A stretch of DNA of 64,000 bases from Nitrososphaerota archaeon. Its GTDB lineage: Archaea > Thermoproteota > Nitrososphaeria > Conexivisphaerales > UBA164. The position numbers were made by a program, and so were the translations under genes. The stretch's first letter is position 1. Each line of letters begins with the position of its first letter. Under the pieces are notes generated by a model. It did not search any database and was not told the origin of the DNA. It worked only from the letters and a program-made list of their open reading frames with translations. This document shows, in pieces, positions 58,305 to 64,000 of this stretch. Where the stretch lies: the NCBI GenBank assembly GCA_023381255.1, contig JAMCTX010000002.1:54742-118741 (forward strand), given 5' to 3'.

Positions 58305-58588
58305 TTCAGGCTTGCCCGCTGGCCGGCTGGAAAACCTGTTCCTCTATTTTCCAGTCCTCCCTGAAATGCTCATTGGGATCATTCGCAACTGTATCTACCC
58401 AGTAAAGGAAGAATATGCAAAAGGTAATTATGGTCAATATGATGTTAAGCGCGCCTATTTTGTCTAATTTATTGCGTTTGGCATAGCTACGGTCGTTATA
58501 GTGTTTTGGTGGATATACTGCATGAACAACAGAAGCCGATTTAACAAGTGCAGGGCGTTTATTCTGGTTCGTGGTATCCTGGAATCAT
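58305..58588 (-). pseudogene. Small single-TM membrane protein with apparent frameshift
   Basis: Manual translation: ATG 58588 MIPGYHEPE* then shifted frame NKRPALVKSASVVHAVYPPKHYNDRSYAKRNKLDKIGALNIILTIITFCIFFLYWVDTVANDPNEHFREDWKIEEQVFQPASGQA*; length 284 nt is not a multiple of 3; not in ORF track. Confidence 0.45.
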
Positions 58589-58639
58589 TGGCGCTTTTAT
58601 TTAAAAATCAAGTTGACAAAAAACCGCCGAATTTTTGGC

Positions 58640-58837
58640 TTCATTCAATTATCGGCTATGGAGAATAGGACTTTATCTTACTCGGTTTGCAAAAGGCGAT
58701 AAAGTTTCATTGATAAAAAAGGAATTGGAGCATACATGCAGGCTGGTTAACGAAACTGTGCAGGCATAGACAAGGCAGTTGAACTCAAGGGCGAAAAATA
58801 TAGGTTATTAAGCGGCATGTACAAATATCAAACATGA
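58640..58837 (+). pseudogene. Frameshifted or decayed ORF immediately upstream of surE
   Basis: ...FAKGDKVSLIKKELEHTCRLVNETVQ / (shift) GIDKAVELKGEKYRLLSGMYKYQT*, whose TGA overlaps the surE ATG as ATGA. Confidence 0.35.
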
Positions 58838-59622
58838 TTATTGTAACAAACGATGACGGCGTGCACAGCCCCGGCATTATTGCCCTGGCAAAATCCCTTT
58901 CTGAATTTAACATAAAGGTGGTAGCACCAAAGGGCGCGCAGAGCAGTACCGGAATGAGTATAACCTTTCACAGGCCCATAACCATGTCCAGAGTAAGCAA
59001 AAATAATTACGATGCAATAGCCCTGGCGGGAACGCCAGCAGACTGCGTGTTCGTGAGCATCCACAAACTTTTCAAGAGGAAAAAGGTCGACATGATAGTT
59101 TCGGGGATAAATTTGGGTGAGAACATAAGCATGCAGTCCTTTTTTTCTTCTGGGACAGTTTCCGCGGCAATGTCCGGTTCGATAATCGGGATTAAATCGG
59201 TCGCCTTTTCCAAAGTCATCCCGAATACAACGGAGCTTCTGACGGAAAGGGAATTCAGGCCTGCGGCTGAATGGGCAAAAAGGATAGTGAGCTTCCTGCT
59301 TTCCGAAGGCTTCCCGCCGGGCGTTGACCTGCTGAATGTGAATTTTCCCCTTAAGGTTACCAAGTCAACCAAGGTGCAGGTAACACTAATGGCCAAGGAA
59401 GAATTTGAGGACTACGTGGTAGGGCGGACCGACCCAAGGGGCAACAGGTATTTCTGGCTTGCTGGCGATAAGATAGAAGCTGCAGAAGAAGGAACAGATG
59501 CCTACGCAACCCTTGCTGAGGGAAAGATTTCAATTACACCCATAAGCATCAGCTCAATCCAGAGGGAATCTGACAGGAAGGTGCAGGACCATTTTGACAA
59601 GCTGGTAAACACGCAGGATTAG
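58834..59622 (+). CDS. surE: 5'/3'-nucleotidase SurE
   Basis: MIIVTNDDGVHSPGI; VSGINLGENI; SGTVSAAM. Confidence 0.95.
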   Translation: MIIVTNDDGVHSPGIIALAKSLSEFNIKVVAPKGAQSSTGMSITFHRPITMSRVSKNNYDAIALAGTPADCVFVSIHKLFKRKKVDMIVSGINLGENISMQSFFSSGTVSAAMSGSIIGIKSVAFSKVIPNTTELLTEREFRPAAEWAKRIVSFLLSEGFPPGVDLLNVNFPLKVTKSTKVQVTLMAKEEFEDYVVGRTDPRGNRYFWLAGDKIEAAEEGTDAYATLAEGKISITPISISSIQRESDRKVQDHFDKLVNTQD

Positions 59623-59670
59623 TGCGGCAAATTATTTTATGCCGAGATTGCAATCATGCGATTGATTCCC

Positions 59671-59708
59671 GGAACAGTTTCAGAAAAAATTTTTTCCGAA
59701 AATATTCC
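59671..59708. repeat. 38-bp imperfect palindrome centred on GAAAAAATTTTTTC
   Basis: GGAACAGTTTCAGAAAAAATTTTTTCCGAAAATATTCC; 16 of 19 positions pair. Confidence 0.7.
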
Positions 59709-59858
59709 TTTTGGGAAACAATCAGCATGAAACAGGGCCTTTGCACCGGGCTTTTTTTCCTAAATTTCGGCAATTTCAAATTAAGGGGAAAAACATTTTT
59801 CGCTTTATCCGTTCACCAGGCTAAAAATGCTTTTTAACCCGAAAGCACAAGCAAAAAC

Positions 59859-60410
59859 ATGAAGGTGAATGACGACCCGGTTCTTATGGAAAGGATCAGG
59901 AAGCACATGCAGGAAAGGAACGGCGCGGGGGAAGAACTGAAAGGGATAATAAGGGTTAACATTGAGCATATTGAGCACCTGCACTTCAGGGGTACGGCAA
60001 CAGAGGGAAGGGGGCTCTCCATCGACATTGACGAATCGCCTGAAAGGGGAGGCGAGGGAAACGGCGTCACGCCCCTGGAAACTTTCCTGATGGGAGCCGG
60101 CTCATGCCTCCTGACGCAGTTTGCCGCACTGATAATAACAGGGGCCCTTAAGGTGGACACGATGAAAGCAACCGTGAGCGGGAACATAGACAGGAGGGTT
60201 TACGGCCTGTTCACTGGAATCGAAATAGAAGTGTGGCTAACTGGAAGCGAGGACAGGAAGGCGATTGTCGATGCAGCTGGCACCTCCGGCGGGCTCTGCA
60301 AAAACGCCCAGGGGCTCTGTTACGTTCACAACACGCTTATGCGAGCCGTCAGCATAACCACCAGAGTGTACATGAACGGCGAACTGGTTTATGCGGACAA
60401 AACAAAATGA
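59859..60410 (+). CDS. OsmC family protein
   Basis: GGEGNGVTPLETFLMGAGSCLLTQFAALI; C-terminal OsmC Cys region GLCKNAQGLCYVHN. Confidence 0.85.
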   Translation: MKVNDDPVLMERIRKHMQERNGAGEELKGIIRVNIEHIEHLHFRGTATEGRGLSIDIDESPERGGEGNGVTPLETFLMGAGSCLLTQFAALIITGALKVDTMKATVSGNIDRRVYGLFTGIEIEVWLTGSEDRKAIVDAAGTSGGLCKNAQGLCYVHNTLMRAVSITTRVYMNGELVYADKTK

Positions 60411-60421
60411 ATTTCTGCCCA

Positions 60422-62752
60422 TTACTCATGCTGTGCATAGTTCATGCTGATCTTTTCGCTTGTTATAGGAAGCCCGTTAATTTCCATTCCGGTGGCGTTT
60501 AATATGGCATTCCTTATAGCCGGGCCTGGGAGAACAATTGGGGGTTCAGCTATTACCTTGGCCCCATGAAAGCCCATGGACCCTGGTTTTTCTATTAATA
60601 TGGGTATGAATTTATCAGGTATGTCCATGCTTGTAGGTATATAGTAATCCTTTAGATTGGGGTTTGCTACCCTGCCGTCAACATGTATCAGTTCCTCCAT
60701 CACTGCATAACCTATTCCCTGCACAGACCCTCCATATATTTGGCCTATGGCCTGTGCTGGGTTTATCACCTTGCCGACATCGTATGCTACATGAAAATTG
60801 AGTATCTTTAATTCGCCTGTTTCAACATCCACCTCGACCTCGGCAACCGCAGCGCCAAAGGTATACTGATTATACGGAGAACCCACCCCTGTATCCGGGT
60901 CCCATATGCATTTTGGCGCAATATAATAGCCTACAACATCCAGACTAACACCGGCCTTAAATGATCTTTTTGCAATTTCATTCCAAGTAATGGTTTTCTC
61001 TGGGTTATCCGTGCTGAATGCATACCCATCAGCTAATTTGATTTTTTCAGGATTGCTATCCAACAAACTTGCTGCAAAAGAAATTACGCGTTCCTTCAGT
61101 TTGATTGCGGCGTTTTTTGCTGCATTACCGCCAATCACCGTAACTCTTGATGCTACAGTGGCTCCGCTTTCCTTATGTTTGTCAGTGTCGGGCCGGTCAA
61201 TAACGAAGTGCTCTAACGGTATTCCAGTTACGGAGGCGGCAATTTGGGCAATACCTGAAACTGCACCTGACCCATATTCAGTCAATGCCGTTCCCAGATG
61301 TATAATGCCATGCTTATCCACATTCAAGTAAACATACGCGTAGTCATTATTTTCCGGTCCTAATGAATTTCCGTGGTGCAGGATTGCCATTCCTATCCCC
61401 CTGCGCACTCTGCCGCTTTGGGTTGAATATTCGGCAACCTTCTTCCTGTAATCGCTTGACCTGACAACGGCGTCAACACATTCGGGCAGGCCGCAGCTGT
61501 CGTCCATGAGCTGCCCCGTGCTGGTGCGCTTCCCGGGCCTGAGCATGTTCATGAGCCTCAGGTCCAGCGGGTCAATGTTCAGCTTTCTGGCTATTTCGTC
61601 CATCTGGGATTCTGCCGCAAATATGGCCTGCGGCGCGCCAAAACCCCTGAAGCTGCCGGCATATGTGTCGTTGGTGTAAACCTTGTACCCATCATTAAGC
61701 ACGTTTGGTATCTCGTATGGGCCGTTTGCGTGGAACGTCGCCCTTATAATGACCATTACGCCAAGCGAAGCATAGGCGCCGCCGTTCAGGTAAATTTCCA
61801 CCCTTGAAGCAGTGAGCCTGCCGTCGCTCTTCACGCCGGTCCTGTGCTTTATTATCGACGGGTGCCTCTTCGTGTGGGCTATCATTGATTCCCTCCTGTC
61901 CATGCTCATCAGCACCGGCTTTCCGGTTTTGAGCGCGCCAAGGGCGGCTATCGATGCAACATCACCGGGCGTCTCGTCAGATTTTGGGCCAAACGCGCCG
62001 CCCGTTACTGCCTGTATAACCTCAACCCTTTCCAGCGGCCAGCCCAGAACCTTTGCCACGGATGCCTGCGTGTTATGCGGCGACTGCATCGAGCCTATTA
62101 TGAGAAGGCGATCGTCATGTGGCACTACAAACGCAGTTTCCGTCTCCATAGGCACGGCGTCCTGGAACTGGGTTTTGTATGTGTTCTCCACAATGACGTC
62201 AGCCTCATTGAACCCCGCATCTATGTTCCCCTTTGCAACCCTCATGTGCTTTGCAACGTTTCCGCTTTCATGGATCTTTGGCGCGTCGGCGCCCATCGCC
62301 TCTATCGGGTCAAACACGGGCTTTATGGGGTCATACTCAACTTCGACCAGGTCCCTGGCCTCCATTGCCCTGATCTCCTTTTCGGCAACTATTGCAGCAA
62401 CTATGTCGCCTGTCGACCTCACCTTTTCATGCGCAAACAGCGGCCTGTCAGGCACTATTGCTGCAGATTCATTTATCCCAGGCACGTCCATGTACGTTAG
62501 CACAGCCCTTACCCCCGGATGAGCAGCAGCCCCCGAAACCTTAATGGACCTTATCCACGCGTGGGGGTGCTTTGAAAGAACCAGCTTCGCGTAAAGGGTG
62601 TTCCTGGGTATCAGGTCGTTCGTGTATATGGGGCTCCCGAGGGCCTTTTCCAGGTCGTCTATCCTCTTGAGGCTCTGGCCTATGTACAGCAGCTCCCCGC
62701 GTTCGGCCTTCTTCTGCAGCTCGGTTATGTAATTTTCAACAGATACAGCCAT
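60422..62752 (-). CDS. Molybdopterin-binding large subunit, xanthine dehydrogenase family
   Basis: QAVTGGAFGPKSDE; YAGSFRGFGAPQAIFAAESQMDEIA; GGSVQGIGYAVMEEL. Confidence 0.92.
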   Translation of the reverse strand: MAVSVENYITELQKKAERGELLYIGQSLKRIDDLEKALGSPIYTNDLIPRNTLYAKLVLSKHPHAWIRSIKVSGAAAHPGVRAVLTYMDVPGINESAAIVPDRPLFAHEKVRSTGDIVAAIVAEKEIRAMEARDLVEVEYDPIKPVFDPIEAMGADAPKIHESGNVAKHMRVAKGNIDAGFNEADVIVENTYKTQFQDAVPMETETAFVVPHDDRLLIIGSMQSPHNTQASVAKVLGWPLERVEVIQAVTGGAFGPKSDETPGDVASIAALGALKTGKPVLMSMDRRESMIAHTKRHPSIIKHRTGVKSDGRLTASRVEIYLNGGAYASLGVMVIIRATFHANGPYEIPNVLNDGYKVYTNDTYAGSFRGFGAPQAIFAAESQMDEIARKLNIDPLDLRLMNMLRPGKRTSTGQLMDDSCGLPECVDAVVRSSDYRKKVAEYSTQSGRVRRGIGMAILHHGNSLGPENNDYAYVYLNVDKHGIIHLGTALTEYGSGAVSGIAQIAASVTGIPLEHFVIDRPDTDKHKESGATVASRVTVIGGNAAKNAAIKLKERVISFAASLLDSNPEKIKLADGYAFSTDNPEKTITWNEIAKRSFKAGVSLDVVGYYIAPKCIWDPDTGVGSPYNQYTFGAAVAEVEVDVETGELKILNFHVAYDVGKVINPAQAIGQIYGGSVQGIGYAVMEELIHVDGRVANPNLKDYYIPTSMDIPDKFIPILIEKPGSMGFHGAKVIAEPPIVLPGPAIRNAILNATGMEINGLPITSEKISMNYAQHE

Positions 62753-62754
62753 TT

Positions 62755-63222
62755 TTACTCACTGCCTCCAGCATCATAAATTGCGTCAACTATGTCGTAA
62801 TACCCTGTGCACCTGCAGAGGGTGCCGCTTATGGCCTCCTTGACCTCCTCCTTGGTCGGCTTGCTTTTTGCCTTGAGCAGGTCGTACCCCATTATCTCCA
62901 TTGCCGGCGTGCAGAACCCACACTGCGCGGCATGATGGTCCCTGAAGCTTGCCTCGATGTTTTTCATGAGCGGGTCGTCGTTGAGTCCCTCCAGGGTGAC
63001 TATCTCCCTATCCCTTGCCTGGAATGCCGGCGTAACGCATGAAAGTACGGGCTTGCCGTCCATGAGCACCGTGCACAGCCCGCAGTCTCCGGTTCCGCAG
63101 CCCTCCTTTGGCGACTTGAACCCGAAGTCGTCCCTGAGCACGTCAAGCAGCCTGTCTTCAGGCTCAACCAGCACTTCCCTTTCAGTTCCGTTAACCTTCA
63201 TCTTTATCAGCATATTACTCAT
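62755..63222 (-). CDS. 2Fe-2S small subunit, xanthine dehydrogenase/CoxS family
   Basis: EGCGTGDCGLCTVLMDGKPVLSC; QCGFCTPAMEIMGYDLL; GTLCRCTGYYDIVDAI. Confidence 0.95.
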   Translation of the reverse strand: MSNMLIKMKVNGTEREVLVEPEDRLLDVLRDDFGFKSPKEGCGTGDCGLCTVLMDGKPVLSCVTPAFQARDREIVTLEGLNDDPLMKNIEASFRDHHAAQCGFCTPAMEIMGYDLLKAKSKPTKEEVKEAISGTLCRCTGYYDIVDAIYDAGGSE

Positions 63223-64000
63223 TTATATCCCCTCCAAGCCTCCGCAGCAGCTTTGCAAGCATTGCCTGGGCCAGGTGTACCCTGTACTCTGCTGAAGCCC
63301 TGAAGTCTGCCGTGAGCTTCAGTTCTTCAGCCAGCTTTTCTCTGGCATCATCAATTGCGCCATCGCTGATTTCCTTCCCCCTCAGAAAGCCTTCAGTCAA
63401 CCTTGCCCTTCCGGGAACCTTCCCCGATGTCCTGTTCAGGGCAATTCTAACGTCGTTAATCCTCCCTTTCTTAACGCTTATTACCATTGCCATGTTGACA
63501 AGGTTTATTATCAATATATTCCTTCTGCCAACTTTTTCAAAGCCTGATACGTAATCGTCCCCGGGCTTGCTGAACTGGACTTCAACCAGTATTTCGTCGC
63601 CCCTTCTTGCAACTGCCCTTTTTCCCGTAATGAAGTTCTCCAGCTTCAGTGTCCTTTTGCCGTTTACGCTCTGCAGCACAACGCTTGCATCAAGAGCCAG
63701 CAAAAGCGGTATATAATCTTCGGAACTTGAAGCAGCGCATATGTTGCCCCCGATGGTTGCCCTGTTCCTTATCTGCGGCCCGCCGAACTTGCTGGCCAGC
63801 TCATAAAATGCGTTTAAGCTGCCCTTAAACGCGCTGCTGCTTTCGATCTCGGAAACAGTTGTCATGGCGCCGATCTTTACTAAATTGCCCTCCGCACTTA
63901 TGTAGGAAAGCTCCCTGCCCACTGCCGACATACCCAGCATTTTTCCCACCTCCACCCCTCCCCCCCCTACCCACACACCCCCCCACCCACACACACACAC
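63215..64000 (-). CDS. FAD-binding medium subunit, xanthine dehydrogenase/CoxM family; N-terminus incomplete or corrupted at window edge
   Basis: KIGAMTTVSEIESS; GGPQIRNRATIGGNICAASSSEDYIPLLLALDASV; first ~16 codons encode low-complexity sequence. Confidence 0.88.
   Translation of the reverse strand: MCVCGWGGVWVGGGGVEVGKMLGMSAVGRELSYISAEGNLVKIGAMTTVSEIESSSAFKGSLNAFYELASKFGGPQIRNRATIGGNICAASSSEDYIPLLLALDASVVLQSVNGKRTLKLENFITGKRAVARRGDEILVEVQFSKPGDDYVSGFEKVGRRNILIINLVNMAMVISVKKGRINDVRIALNRTSGKVPGRARLTEGFLRGKEISDGAIDDAREKLAEELKLTADFRASAEYRVHLAQAMLAKLLRRLGGDINE

Noticed and set aside
61812-62522. 236-aa plus-strand ORF
   Set aside because: Antisense to the molybdopterin large subunit
1-64000. 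CRISPR arrays, prophage, transposases
   Set aside because: No regularly spaced repeats, Cas proteins, transposase or phage structural ORFs recognised on either strand

Overview
Archaeal chromosome segment, gene-dense on both strands. Supporting markers: S10-type r-protein cluster L3-L4-L23-L2-S19, P1/L12, S30e, TiaS, G1P dehydrogenase, MBF1, archaeal-type PEP carboxylase. S30e hints at a TACK/Asgard-side lineage, but this is not proven. I saw no rRNA, confident tRNA, CRISPR array or intact mobile element. Metabolic highlights are a form III RuBisCO next to a thioredoxin-fold protein and PEPC, a sugar-type ABC importer whose two permeases are fused, an ECF-type system without an evident EcfT, a molybdenum hydroxylase (XDH-family) operon running off the right edge, and several archaeal hypothetical clusters. 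The strongest candidate for something undescribed is at 30232-34278. A threonine-synthase-like protein has its PLP lysine replaced by leucine (NPTGSFLDRG instead of NPTGSFKDRG) and carries a C-terminal PadR-like winged helix. It is divergent from an amino-acid permease plus class V aminotransferase pair, with a dyad over the shared promoter, which looks like a PLP-enzyme-derived transcriptional sensor. Other notable items are a degenerate PRPP-synthetase-like protein (37273-38001), a likely AUA start for ribosomal protein L3, perfect dyads at the PEPC and L3 promoters, and frameshifted or overlooked small genes upstream of surE. All calls are from reading the sequence and supplied ORFs; no database search was run.
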